DNA from: Balanoglossus misakiensis
Taxonomy: Eukaryota; Hemichordata
Direction of reading: 5' to 3'
Assembly (NCBI GenBank): GCA_040954595.2
Contig: CM082592.2
Location: 6,138,001 to 6,202,000, forward strand
DNA: 64,000 nt
Each line of letters begins with the position of its first letter. Within the stretch, counting starts at the first letter, position 1. Below, in pieces: positions 1-12,600 of the stretch. The notes below the pieces were generated by a model, which did no database searches, was not told the DNA's origin, and worked only from the letters and a program-made list of their open reading frames with translations. A program made the position numbers and the translations under genes.

Positions 1-23
1 ATATGACTTTTTTTTTTTTTCAG

Positions 24-3000
24 CTTGGGTTGAGGACTGTCAATTCTTCCAGATCAGCATATGCATGTTTCATATTTGCACCAACGTTTTTTTACCACTA
101 TGATGATGGCAAACCAGAGATTTCCACACAGCAAATGCCAGATGATGAAGACAGTGTGTTTAAATGCAAGATCACCATGAAGGTATGTACTGCATGCCTG
201 GTCATCAGGCCTATATATATGTAATGTCAGCGTTGTTATTGTTGCAAATAGAATCCATACCAGAATCAATTTGTCATCAATAACAATGGCCCGCTGTTAC
301 ACACACACACACACACACATTTACAGGTTAATAAAACGAGAAACTGCATTTGATACAGAAAAGAGAAATACTGAACACATACTAGCCAAAAGTTCCAGAT
401 AGTATCCTTTTATTAAAATGTCAGGGATCAGTACATTAATTATGTTATGAGCAAAAGGGTATGTACAGTTTCATCTGATTATTTTTCTTCTCTCCAGTCT
501 TGTCTATCAGTGTTCAAGTCACTTGCAACCATTGAGAAGACAGTGGAAAAATGTAAAATAAAACTCAATGCGACAGATGCGCGGTTAATTTTTACACTGT
601 ACTGTAAATATGGTAAGTCGAGCATTAGGGTATATAATTTGAAATATATATGATACAAAACAAAGAGACGTACTTGCATAAAAATACAAAGCAAAACCGA
701 AGTTTTTGGCAAACTGGTTATCTGCTGTTTGCAAATGTTTATAGTCAAATTTTAAATCTCACCCACAGGTATCACCAAGACATACAATCTAACTTACCAA
801 GAGACAGAGTCCCTACAAGCAGTGTTTTCAAAAGATCTCTGTCCAAATAAATTAGTGTCACAGTCAAGGTAAAGTTCAATAATTTGTTTACTACTGTATT
901 AAAATATCTAATTACCGCAAAAGTTATGTAAAGGATAACTCTATCATTAAGCAAATCTACACATTTTTCACAACCATATTCTCTATTTTTTCAGGTTGTT
1001 CTGTGAGGCTGTGGGTAACTTTCAAACGACACAAGAAGAAATCAGCCTGATCGTGTCGCCAGAAAAAGTCAGTTTAAAAAATTATGTAGATGATGAGCCA
1101 GGTAAGTGTTGACTGCTGACTGATTTGTTATCTTGGTCCTTTTCCTGTCAATTATTTTGTTGATATTTTGTCTATCATATCACTCCATGTTTTCTTGTGG
1201 TTTACAGACCCTGGAAAAGTAGATATGATTTCAGATTACAGGCTTTGAAAATGATTTACTACCATCAGGTAAAATAACCCTTTTTCCTCCTTTCCAGATC
1301 CAACAAAAGTTACACGCACTGAGATGGCATTGATGCCAGAGGAGTTTGATGATTTCACGATAGGTTTGGACACAGAGGTCACATTCTGTCTGAAGGAATT
1401 GAGGGTATGTGGATATACATGTTCAGTGTGTATGACATAAACTAGCACTCAGAACAGTTCTAGTGGTCTAACAGATGGAAATGTGATTAAGATAGTAAAA
1501 TTGATCCAGTAGGATGGCAACCAATCATTCCAGTTTTCCCAGTTGACAGTCTTGTATACCAGTAGTATCTTGATGAGAGGCATGATAAGTTTGAGAGATC
1601 ATTTAAAATTGACAGGCTCTTTTTTCATCGTCTGAATTCTCGTTTAATTTTATAGGCTATATTATCATTTGCTGATGCCTGCTGTCGCCAAGTGACCACA
1701 AATTTTGAAACTATGGGCAAGTAAGTACATGCACTGTACGCTGAGAAACCGTACCCAGAAAATGGTCTGACATGACACGGTGGTTTTATTAATCTACTGC
1801 CTCCTGGAAGTGGATCATCACTATGACGAAAGTGAGAGTACATGTGTATATTATTGTCAACATAGAATTATGGTGTTTCTTCCCATTACACATATCTTTC
1901 AGATTAGATGATATTTCCGGGACAGAGAATCCTATTAAAATAATCTTTGTTCTGTTGAAACAGTGACTCAACTGATCACGTATGTCTCTCATTATTCTAG
2001 ACCCATTGTGTTCACTTTGGACGGTGAAGGCATCTTTGAGGCCAATTTTGTGCTGGCTACATTAGCTGACCCAAGCTCCAGTCAGAATGCCACCCCACAT
2101 CAGCCGTCTACATCCACGTCTACTCATAAAACGACTCAAAAAGCATCAAGGTAATAAAAAAAATCATATTCGGTGATTGCAACACTTTCATCCATTCCTA
2201 CACAAGTGTTTTCATTTTTATTGCCATGAATGACAGTGATTTTTCCTCCATGACTGATATTTATATCTTGTCTCCATGTACAGGGAAAAACAGACATCAG
2301 TCATGGCCAAGAAACAAAGCATAAATGAAACACGAAACCAGCAATCTCACAGGTTAGAATCTAATGGACACAATCCCAGCAATGAACGTGTACTTCGATG
2401 TAGTACTTTTTATCCGCTGTGCTCTGAGATGATTTACTACAGAATAAAAAACAATGTGAGAATGATATAACGGGATTTACCTCCAAATGGTTCAAAATAT
2501 TTAACATCTCAGTCTGTAAAATCTGATTTCAGGGCATCCAAAACACATAATTCAACGCCCTCAATCAGCAATACAGGGAGAGGTGATGTCCATGCAAGTA
2601 ACAGAAAACTTACTGAAAGGATTGCAAGAGGAGATGAGATGCAGAATACTGTTGCTAGGAAACAGAAAGCGGATGGTGATGATGAAGATAACCATGGCAG
2701 CTATGCATCCAGTGAATCATTCTCTTATCAAGGTGATGGAATTTCCCATTTATAGCTGAATTATAACTTGATCATGTATCGCTGGTTTTGGAGATGAAAT
2801 GTCATTTGTTCACGTTGCCAAGACTTCAGAGTGAATATTACATGCAACTTGAACAGTAGAAATCAGAAATGAAGTTCTAGCCATCTTGCCATGCATTTAG
2901 GATGACATTTTGAAGTCTTCATTTGCCGTGTATTACAGGTGCAGTTGTGAAACAGGAGGCGAGAGATACAAAGAAGGCACTCACTGCCAAGACGTCTGCA

Positions 3001-3383
3001 GATGATGATGCCAGGACAGACACTCACAGGGGGACTACGGACACGTCACACGACAATGGGGCTGGGGACGCTGATATGACCACCATGGACGTCGACATGC
3101 CAAGTGATGATGAGTTTGAATTCATCCCCAGTACGCCACCCACTAAAAAGGTAAACAAAGAATAGCATTTGATCCTCAATTTCTTCGTTGTTGTTTCTGG
3201 TCGACTTTTGAGACAAATATGTAGGAAATGGAAATACGGTGGTCTTGAAACTCTATTGTTTGTTTCCAGTTTAAATCCATGTTCTTCGGATCCAGCCAAT
3301 CACAGACCACCGCGTCACAGCAAACGGTTGCCAAGAAACCAGCAGTCATATTGGCAGAAGATACAGATGAAGAATCCGACTGA
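24..3383 (+). CDS. RAD9: RAD9 checkpoint clamp subunit (RAD9A/B-type), 5'-incomplete
   Basis: RAD9 is the PCNA-like subunit of the 9-1-1 (RAD9-HUS1-RAD1) clamp loaded at damaged DNA; its tail recruits TopBP1 to activate ATR. Exons seen: 24-182, 498-612, 769-868, 995-1101, 1298-1404, 1656-1720, 2001-2150, 2284-2352, 2533-2732, 2939-3150, 3270-3383 (stop TGA). They total 466 codons and all phases close. The first exon opens with [16 protein letters not shown], almost the vertebrate sequence. [25 protein letters not shown] and NFVLATLAD mark the rest of the two-lobed clamp fold. The tail is Ser/Asp-rich and disordered and ends with FKSMFFGSS and [11 protein letters not shown], matching the acidic end of human RAD9A. 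About 35 N-terminal residues lie upstream of the window. With those the protein is near 500 residues, longer than human RAD9A (about 390); the extra length is in the tail. It is probably the single invertebrate RAD9, so A or B cannot be assigned. Confidence 0.94.
299..319. repeat. (AC)n microsatellite
   Basis: About ten AC units in a RAD9 intron. Confidence 0.9.
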
Positions 3384-3514
3384 TGATGATGATGATCTTG
3401 CAGATTGATTGTGTGCTTCTGTTTGATGAATACATTCTTCGGTCTACCTGTAGACAAGATCTTCTTATGGTTTCACGACCTTATTGCAATTTCTGCTGTA
3501 CTTACACCATGTAT

Positions 3515-3550
3515 AATAAAGTCTTTTTGTTTATTTTAAGGGAAAATAAA
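3515..3550 (+). terminator. RAD9 polyadenylation signals
   Basis: Two AATAAA hexamers, 3515-3520 and 3545-3550, lie 132 and 162 bases after the RAD9 stop codon. An A-rich stretch follows at about 3557-3571. Either would give a short 3'UTR. Confidence 0.6.
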
Positions 3551-3609
3551 CCTTTTTATTAAAAAAAAAAAAGTAAACGTCAGACTCATGTTCATGTTAA
3601 CAGTTTTTT

Positions 3610-3615
3610 TTTATT
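3610..3615 (-). terminator. Candidate PPTC7 polyadenylation signal
   Basis: TTTATT on the plus strand is AATAAA on the minus strand. It sits about 3.1 kb after the PPTC7 stop and only about 60 bases from the last RAD9 signal. If used, the two convergent transcripts end almost back to back. Other TTTATT hexamers may exist further up the UTR, so the real end is not certain. Confidence 0.35.
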
Positions 3616-6600
3616 TTCTGCACTGCAACTGAAATATAATCTGCTTTGCTCACATAAACATTCCTTACAATGTAAAAACTGTCTTAGAACAACACAAATG
3701 AAAACACGTACAAATTTGTCTGGCAACTCAGATTGGGGTTGTGTTTCGATGAAGAAAAAACACATCTGCTGGCCTGCAGCAGTCTTGCTAGGTCTCAGCT
3801 GATTGGTCAGTTCCGTCGCATCCCTTAATTTGGCTGCAGAAATGACCAATCAGAAAGCTTTTCTTATCCTTTGCAGGGATTGCAAGATGAAGCATGGCCA
3901 AGCAACAACAGATGGGAACTTCAATGATGACAGTGAAACATGCAGCGCAGTGAACTAAACTGAACAACTCGCACAAAGATCAACAAACACTGAACATGGT
4001 AGCCAACAAATTTAGTTACAAACTCAAACTGAAGTCACCCTCTCACCATGATGATTTAGTTCAACCGCATTGTTTTCAATGGTAAGGTCAGACCAAAATA
4101 CAGGTAAATGGGGGTGAAAGGGTTAATCAAATCTACCACTCCACACAATATAGAAATATCTAATTTAAAACAATCTTTATAGAGCCTGTACACCAACTAT
4201 TTACAGATGCCTAAATATATAAATTCTTAAGTTTTCCATTTTCTAATTACCTCCAAAAAATCTGGCTACGGTGCCTCAACATTTCATCAAAATGGGAGAA
4301 AATGAATTCATGGTTAACTTACATAGCAGTTAAGCCTTTTCCGTCATTTGGGAATGTTCACACAAACACAGTAATACGAGAATTATATTTTGAGTTATTG
4401 CTCTTTTTGGAGAGTGGACCGTATCTCGTATCTTCAGGTAATGACCATTTCGATTTTTCATAAAGAACTGTTCTTTTGGTAGGAAATGCTGGAAAAAAGC
4501 TTCTTAGAAAACTGGTAATTCCAAACACAAAGGATTCCTTCAGAATACACATAATTCCCCCTTGTGCAAACCAGTCTGCCACGGTTAGTTGTCGGAGGGC
4601 GAGGTTGGCTGTATTTCAGTAATACGCTGACCCTCTTTGTTTTAAATACAAATCATAACAGCAGAATTAAACACCCGACAAAAATGCAATGAAGATGAAA
4701 AAGCTCTTCAACATTGTCAAAATAACCGTTCTCTCACACAATGAGAATAAACTTACAGCAACGGCAAATGTAAAGACTTCATAAAGTTCCCTCTCACAGC
4801 AAACTTTGGCATGGAATAAATTCTACATGAAATTTCTCTTTGCGCTAAATCTATTGTACATCAATACAGGCGTAATTATTGGTGTCTGACAATGAATATG
4901 AACGGTTTAAAAATTGATCAAGCATATGATTTTTTTCCCTCCACAGTGTTTGGTGAACTGTACCAGTGTAAAATACAGACCAAGTCACTGCAATTCATGG
5001 AAGCGCAACATTCACAATTTTCTGAGGCAAAAGTATGACAAGACAATTCATCATCACACCACTGAAACCACGAGTTCCACCTTGAGTTGCATTTAAAACT
5101 TGGTCCCAGTGAAAACAGCAGTATCTCCCAGTGGAGTTCACTAGCTACCGTACGTACATTCTCGGGACATTTTCACAATCAACCCTGCAGTTTTTTTTGC
5201 AAGCCCAGCGCAAGTGAGCAGCTGATGAACGAGCTGAACAAAATTGTGCTGGCAGGCTACTCTGAAATAACAGCAGTGCAGACTATAGAGCAGTGGACAC
5301 TGATGTGTTGGTGGGTGGGGAAAGGGTGTGGAGGAGGGGGGTTGGGTCAGGGTGGAGGGGGTCAGGGAAGGTGCATGTCACAGGGCGAACACAGGTTGGA
5401 AGGAAGCAAAGTGGATGTGGCTTTGCGAACACAAAGCTATATAGACAACACCCAAGCAGGGAATGATGCCTACACAGCAGATGACAATAAAGGTTTGCAG
5501 CTGCAGGAATCCCAAGAACCCCAGCACGTCTCTGGCTACAGCAGCAAGTGGAGACTCGACAGAAAAGAACCACAAAAGAAAGCCAAGCAATGCCACCAAC
5601 AACGGCTGCACAAACACATGGCACAGTCCAACCACTTCTAACTACATCAAATGTAAAAAAATAAAGCAAACCAGCACTCTCGGGGGTTAGATTTCTAGCT
5701 ATATACAAGCATAACGGATAATGTGCGTGCGATATATTTTTTTTATCCTTGTTTTAACATTCTAACATCGTACAACAGTCTTCCCATTAAAGGGTCAATA
5801 CTAAGTGCAGAAACAACAAATTGTGTACATCTTACACCTGAAAACTGGGTAAGAAATAATTGGCAGTGAAAACCAGCGTCTCATCATACGGGGTTCATAA
5901 GCTCAAAATCACTCAAAAATTCCACAGCTTTTTCAGTTTTTTTTTTTCAGGACTGTTGGTGGTACCATATTATATGATACTGTCTCACTAAGGGGTTCAA
6001 TGTCACTGCAACACTCAGTTCTGGGTACAGTGGGGATCTAACCAGCTCTCCTAAACTCTACCCAGTTATGCGTGCGACATACACGTCTATAAAAAAACAG
6101 CACCCCATTTGTCAAGTCATGGCTTCACATCTTCACGAAGGAAAAAAGGCACACATATGTGCTGAACAGGTGAAACGCATACCCACGTAAACTAAGAAAA
6201 AGACGAACATTTCAGGTTTTGTGTTTGAAACGAAGTGATGTGTTATTTCCTTTTATACTCTCGATGCACTTTTTAAGAAAGCTGCCACTGAAATATGTAA
6301 GTGTAGCTTCTTGAATTCCATTGGTAGCATCTCGGATTTTACATCGACGGGCGTGTGCCCGGTAAAGTTTACAGTTCCTGAGTCTGACAGTAACCCAAAC
6401 AGCAAACGTGCATAGAGTCAAACAAGCTACGATGAAAACGTTTAACAGACTTGGAATCTCACTTGTATCAGCTACACACACTGAAGTATTATACACCATG
6501 ACGGTTCAACAGCCCGTGGAAAATACGGGCGTGGGAATATGAAAAAAGTCATATGTACAGTGAGTGGTTGGTATCTATGTAAATGTCACACTGGGCCTGG

Positions 6601-6687
6601 ATTCATTTCTGAACAATGTGCAACACATTCTCTCTCTCTGCCCCACTCACTTACTTACACACACACTCGCAGTCACACACACATGAT
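3616..6687 (-). other. Presumed long 3'UTR of PPTC7
   Basis: About 3 kb lies between the PPTC7 stop and the RAD9 3' end. I see no spliced gene here. It is T/A-rich, with a G-rich run near 5310-5370 and an imperfect copy of the roughly 85-bp inverted-repeat family at 4034-4126. Vertebrate PPTC7 also has a 3'UTR of several kilobases, which supports reading this as UTR. Two short minus-strand reading frames (5378-5635 and 6212-6499) encode hydrophobic peptides; I treat them as chance unless transcripts show otherwise. Confidence 0.5.
4034..4126. repeat. Short inverted-repeat element, copy 1 (CCCTTTCACC family)
   Basis: A stretch of about 90 bases ends in GGGGGTGAAAGGGTTAA and begins with a degenerate complementary end. 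The centre carries the family core (a TCAATGGTAAGGTCAGACC-like segment). Related copies lie at 13806, 28681, 32129, 58345 and 58782. The structure is that of a very small non-autonomous DNA transposon; there is no coding capacity. Confidence 0.5.
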
Positions 6688-9600
6688 CTATTCTTCGTAG
6701 CACTCTACTGTCGACAACAGAACGGTGATGTCATCTGGCTTGCCACCTGCAGGTCAAAACAGGAAACAAAAACTTTTTGAGAGTGTCTCCAGATAGTCTG
6801 ACTTGCATCTCATATTTTACACGTCTCAAAGTGAGGGAACAGCTTATTCCCAGGTTCTGTCTTCTAATCTAGAAAGAGTTGGGAGATCTTTGTACCAGAG
6901 AACTTTGCATCTGATACTCTTGGAACATTGGTTTTGAAGAACTGGAAATTTCGGCCCTCCGAATTCAAGAACGTTTGGATTTCAATCATTGCATCTTAAG
7001 TATTACACAGCCAGCACTGACATGACATGCACTCAGAAACACCCAGAAGAAAAATTTGCGGGAGGGATTGTTACCTGTAAAGTCCAATCCATTCTCTCTT
7101 GCATGGAGGGCAAATGGTGACATGTAGTTGGCATCATAAGCTAGTTTTCGAGCCCGTTCCGCTATTGCATCGGCCGTCTTCTGTATACTTTCAGCACTAC
7201 GGTCCTGCAAGAAATTTATGAATCAGTTACAGTTACAAGGGCTATTAAAGCTATACAGTCACCTCCAATTTACATATACACCCATATATGGCTGAAATGG
7301 CGTATTTGAGCGTTCTAAAGACCATATGATGGCACTCTTTTTTTTCGCATGTGCCACCCACTGAAAATCTGTGATTGGCTAGATCTCAATTGCCATGGTA
7401 ACTGTAGCTAATTTTCCATAGGTGACCGTATACCTTTAATATTATCTGTATTTTCTGGCTAATTTACATGCAAGTAACTAATAGTACACTTTTTCGGACT
7501 TCTTCAAAAAAAGTCCTGACTTATCACTGAAGGTGACATTGTACTGAGCCAAGGCTATCATGTTCAGTACAGTACGGTATTTGACCAAGTGCTACTCTGT
7601 CTCTGTGTGAACTGAGGGTGCCGATACAATATGCCACCCTTACCTTTAATTTTGCAAGCTCCTGTAATATAAGGCTGTCTGGCATGTTATCGAAGAGGCC
7701 GTCTGTGGCCATAAGTATGAGATCTCCCTCCTTCAAACCGAATTCAGAACTTGCTGCCGCTTCGGGCCTACAAAGAAAAGAAAACAATAATTCTACATCA
7801 AGATCTTTCTCAATCACATGATTTTTGTTGTCACACAGGATTGATTCTACACGAATTTAGAGGAGAGTTTTGAGAAACTGGGAATGCAGTAAGTTAGTGT
7901 AGGCTATAGCAGTAGTAAAGTTTATTTTCTTCGGTTCATCAAATATAAGTTCAGCTGGTGGAATTTTAATGAAAGTCGGGCACAAAATAAACAAGTTTTT
8001 ACATTATCAAGTTAACTATTTCTACATGTACAGAGTTAGAAAGCTATCGTAAGATAAGAGCTAAATATTTCGGTAGCCTGATCTGTCAGGTGTTGTAAAG
8101 TCTGATAACAAGTACAATATTGACACAGTGTTGACATGATAAGCTAAAGAGGAGGCTCTCTCCTTTCATCACCAGACGTGTATGTTATTATTTTGGGAAT
8201 CAGTGCTTCGGCTGATAACGTCGTCATTTCAGTAACTGTTAAACTAACAGCACACAGGCCCACAAATGACCATGTGCAGGTATTTGTGGATCGCAGTTCA
8301 TGGACAACACAATTATCAGCGTTGATAAAAGAGTTGTGTATGATGTACAATGTACATTGACAAGTAGGCCTTGTAAACTTGTGTACTGTTGTGTGTCTTT
8401 ATGTGCAAGTCAGCCCACATTGAGTGTAAAACGTGCATGACCATACAATGAACATCACACATGCACAATGTACTATTAATAGATGAATTGGCCACAGACT
8501 GCTTAATTCTGCTACATTAGATACTTTGTGTGAATGCGTGTATTAGCGTGTGTCTGTCTACATTTTCCCCTCTCTTCGTGTGTGTCAATATTCGTCTCTC
8601 GCTCACCTCTCTCTCCCTCAATTTAATTTCAATTTGGTACACTGACCCTAAGACTGCAGGGAAATCGTTCCACCATTTTCGATCAATGAAGTATTGATTT
8701 CTGACATACTTCCACACAGCATTCCGAACGCTCAATGAACAGAACGTAATTTTAAAAAAAATCCCAGACATAATCATTCTGATAGACATTTGCCTTCAAT
8801 ATGCAAAGCTCCACAAAAAGGTGAAACGAGAAAGCCTGGCTTCAAGAGTTGAGTTCACTGCAGCCAACTTAGTCTTGCTCCAAGACTGTGTGATACTGAA
8901 AAAGAAATGCGCGTCCGCGTTGCGTATAGAACAGGACGCGACGCTAATCACACAGTCTTGCCGATTCTGTAAACGCCCTCAAGTGGTTTTACCAGATTTT
9001 GGTAAGTAGCGGAGAACATTCGAACGTCATATGTCTGTCAATCAAATTAGCGTCGCGTCAACATGAGTTCTATACGCGTACATACCAGGTACAGAATACG
9101 CATTTTTGGGCGTTATCGCGAGCTTTGTGCGCTTCTAGATGTTCTACATGCAAATTAACGCCGCTCATGAATATTCATATCAAATATATGTGTGCAGAAA
9201 CGTACAGTCGCTATGCCTGGCGGCGCGTCCACGTACGCTGACGCAGTTCCGAAAGTTCCATAGGCACAGCGACTGCTTAGAGTCTACAGCCAACTATGTA
9301 CAGATTTTCAAGCCTGCATGGCAAAAGGACCACTGTTAAACCAAGCTTGATATATTACAGTATTAATTAATCCAGTCTCCAACTGCAATAAAACCATTGG
9401 CTAGGTCCCACAAAGGGAAGTAAATTACAGTGAAAAGGGCTTCTCAGTTGTTACCATGGGAGACTTCCTTCAAACAGCAAACCATGGGAGTTCGCACACA
9501 CGAGACCAAAGGGGAAAAAGTGTCAGAGTGCCAAGCTTTGCAAAGCAAAGATGCAAAATTGCAATGAAAACCTTCTTTTCCACAATGAAATCAACATCAA

Positions 9601-12600
9601 GCCCACTCATTTGCAAGTATGGACTTGGACTTCATTGAGTTGGTCCCTGGGCAAACTGCCAGGGTTCCTCAGAGGTACATGTAGGTGAACTTGAAACTGG
9701 ATATTGACCTCTGTGGGTGCTGAAGTTCCAAGGATCTGAAATCTGAGCTTCAAACGCCGCCAAGGACGTAATTTGTGTGAAGTGCTAAAAATAAGCCGAC
9801 CACCGCTGTGATACAATTTCATAGAGAAATGACAACAGCTGTGAGCCCACAAAATTCCAAAGCGTACCCCTGGGCAAGTACACAAGTATGTTGCTACCGG
9901 CTACCAACTCTTTTATCTGCATCATACATGAGTGGCCGCCATAGTTGGCAGTTCTCCAAGACCGATCACTGTTCAGAAACGCAGTATGCGAGGAATTCCG
10001 TCATTTTCTGAGCAAACACCGGCCCCCGACGTGACACCGGCAAATGTCACGACCTACCAATCTCGGCAGCATTAATACAAATGAAATGAAACGTGGCGCC
10101 AATATTTATTTTACTGATCACGGCGCACTGCCTGGCATGTGTGTGTAGATCATACACACATCAAAGCCATCACACATGAAGCAACGTCCCTGGATAAGCC
10201 CAATATGCTAGATAGCGCTGTCACTAAGCAGCAATGCAAGACAGGCATCTAGAGAAAAAAATACCCAGATTGTAGACTGAGCTATGACAGTAAGGTGAAT
10301 GATGCACAGTCAAGTCATTATCTGCCGAGGCCAGTCACCTACTGAGAAAACACTCCATCATTGAGGGAAATTTAAAGGCAACACAGCTTGAGAAAAGGCA
10401 AATGACAAAAATGGAGCACTTACGTGTCACTAAGAACTACTCCTAAGCCTGGGGGTGATATCGATAACTGGAAGGGCGTATTGAAGTAATGCTGCTGTTC
10501 CTCCGATCGGTGCACCACTTTCCCCCCTCGTACGACTAGAAACCCTGAATCGCCTAAATTGGCTGTATATACAATGTGGTTTTCGTTGTCAAATATTAAC
10601 AAACATGCTGTACTACTCCCTGGAATAAAGAAAGAGAAAAGCAAAAAAATAAATTGTGAGTAATTATGATCATATCTGCTTTAGCTATGTTTACGTTAAA
10701 CTCATCATCATCATCGTCATCATCATCATCATCATCATCATCTCAACTCCCATGGGTAGAAACCACAGCTGTCCTATAATGTGCTAACCTCATTTCCAAC
10801 TATTTCTACTTAGTAACTGTTGCAAAAGCACACAGCAAGCACAGTTCTGCTCCATTAAATTTGTGATTGATTTTACTTCCCTTACTTTTGACTTCCCACC
10901 TTGTATAAACACATTTGACTTCCCGTATTTGTACGAATAGGAAAGTCAAATAAGTTCTATACTCGAGATACAAGTCTTTATATTAATTTTTTAATATTTT
11001 TTTTTAATCATACAAATGAAGGCACACCTGGATTGTACGACACCAATTGTAGGAAGGCCAGGCTTTCATCAAAATTTTCAACATCATTTCCGAGGAATCA
11101 CCAAATGTCCTATCTCAAAAACATGAGCACCTTCTTCCAGTTGCAGACTTACCTATGAGGGGTGCCTTATTTTCTAAAAGCTCCTTGTAGCTTGTCGATA
11201 TAATTTCCACGGGCGACGTAACGGTGAAGCGGCCGTCCTTGACGATCCTCTCGCACGTCTTCATCAACGTGCTGGAGAACTGCGACGGGTCCACGCCGTA
11301 GTCTCTCCAGCCTCCGACGCCATCAGCAACACCTGCGGAGAAGAGAAAAACAGACGTGAAAATTCACCCGACCTTAAATAGGTTTTTGGCTGCCTAGGTG
11401 GGTGATAAAAATCTCACATGGTCGACAAAATTTCAAGATGGCCGATTTTTGCCATGTTTAAGGAATAGGAGTTCATAAGATAAAGTGATGATGGGTCATT
11501 CTGAAACTTTTTAACATAAAAAATAACAAAGGAAGTCATGAAATACAGCAAACATATCATTTCTTCTATCTCTCACTACAGTGGGTTGTCGACTTTTCGC
11601 CCAGAATGCAATGTGATTTGACCCCCTAGCGCAAAGTTAAAACCTATTTAAGGCAGCCACAATTGGTTGTTATATAAAGGCTCCAGAGATAATACTGTAA
11701 AACACTTTATTTTCGCGAGTCAAAATTTTCGCGATATCAATAGAGGCCACTGTTTCGCGAGTATTAATTTTTTATCTCATTCACTGCATCGTTATCTTCA
11801 AAAACAATTTACGCGACTTTTTATTTTCACGCTATTTTCGCTCTCGCGTATTTGGCGAAAATTAATTGCTCGCGAAAATAAAGTGTTTTACAGTAAACAT
11901 GAGGCTGATCACGAAAATGACCTTACATTCAAGCATCTCATAAAGATGTTTTGCACAATAATCAAGTTGCTAATCTTAAAATAAATACTGGTACACAAAA
12001 AGTGGACACAAATAAAACTGCAATGCCAATAAAAAACACAATACTTTTTTTTAATGAGAGAACTTGGTCTAGCAATGGCCATTGTTCGACAAGGGAAAAG
12101 ACAGGCAATCACCCAGATATAAAATCCTCCTGATTCAATGTGAAATTACTCTCTCATGGTATCTTGCCCAATCATGAAAGTCAAACAAAATAGAGGAACA
12201 ACTTTTATCGTGAATGAAACATGAAGCCATATAATTAGATTGCGTTTGATGGAGCATCTATATTTGGCTCCTGGTCCATAAAAGATAGTTTGTACAGTCT
12301 GTGCGCAGTGGTAAACTGGAGATTAAAAGGAGCTGGTTGCCTTGAGGAAATAACTGTTCCTTTTTTTCCACACTGGCAGAATTTTGACAGCTGTTTGCGT
12401 TTCCGTTTGTGAAGCCATTTTTATTTGCAGGTCACTGTGAACAGAAACCATCACTAATCCACAACAATTTTTCATCATTCATCAAAGCCTAAGTACTACT
12501 AAAACAACGTTAGAGCAATAATCACAAAGCTGTAAATTCTACAGCTGAACATCCCTGCAGTGATCATCGCCCCTACATCATTGTCAATGTCACGCAGGGT

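Noticed and set aside
5087-5641. 184-codon plus-strand frame
   Set aside because: Antisense to the PPTC7 3'UTR, glycine run from a G-rich simple stretch, no family features and no splice context.
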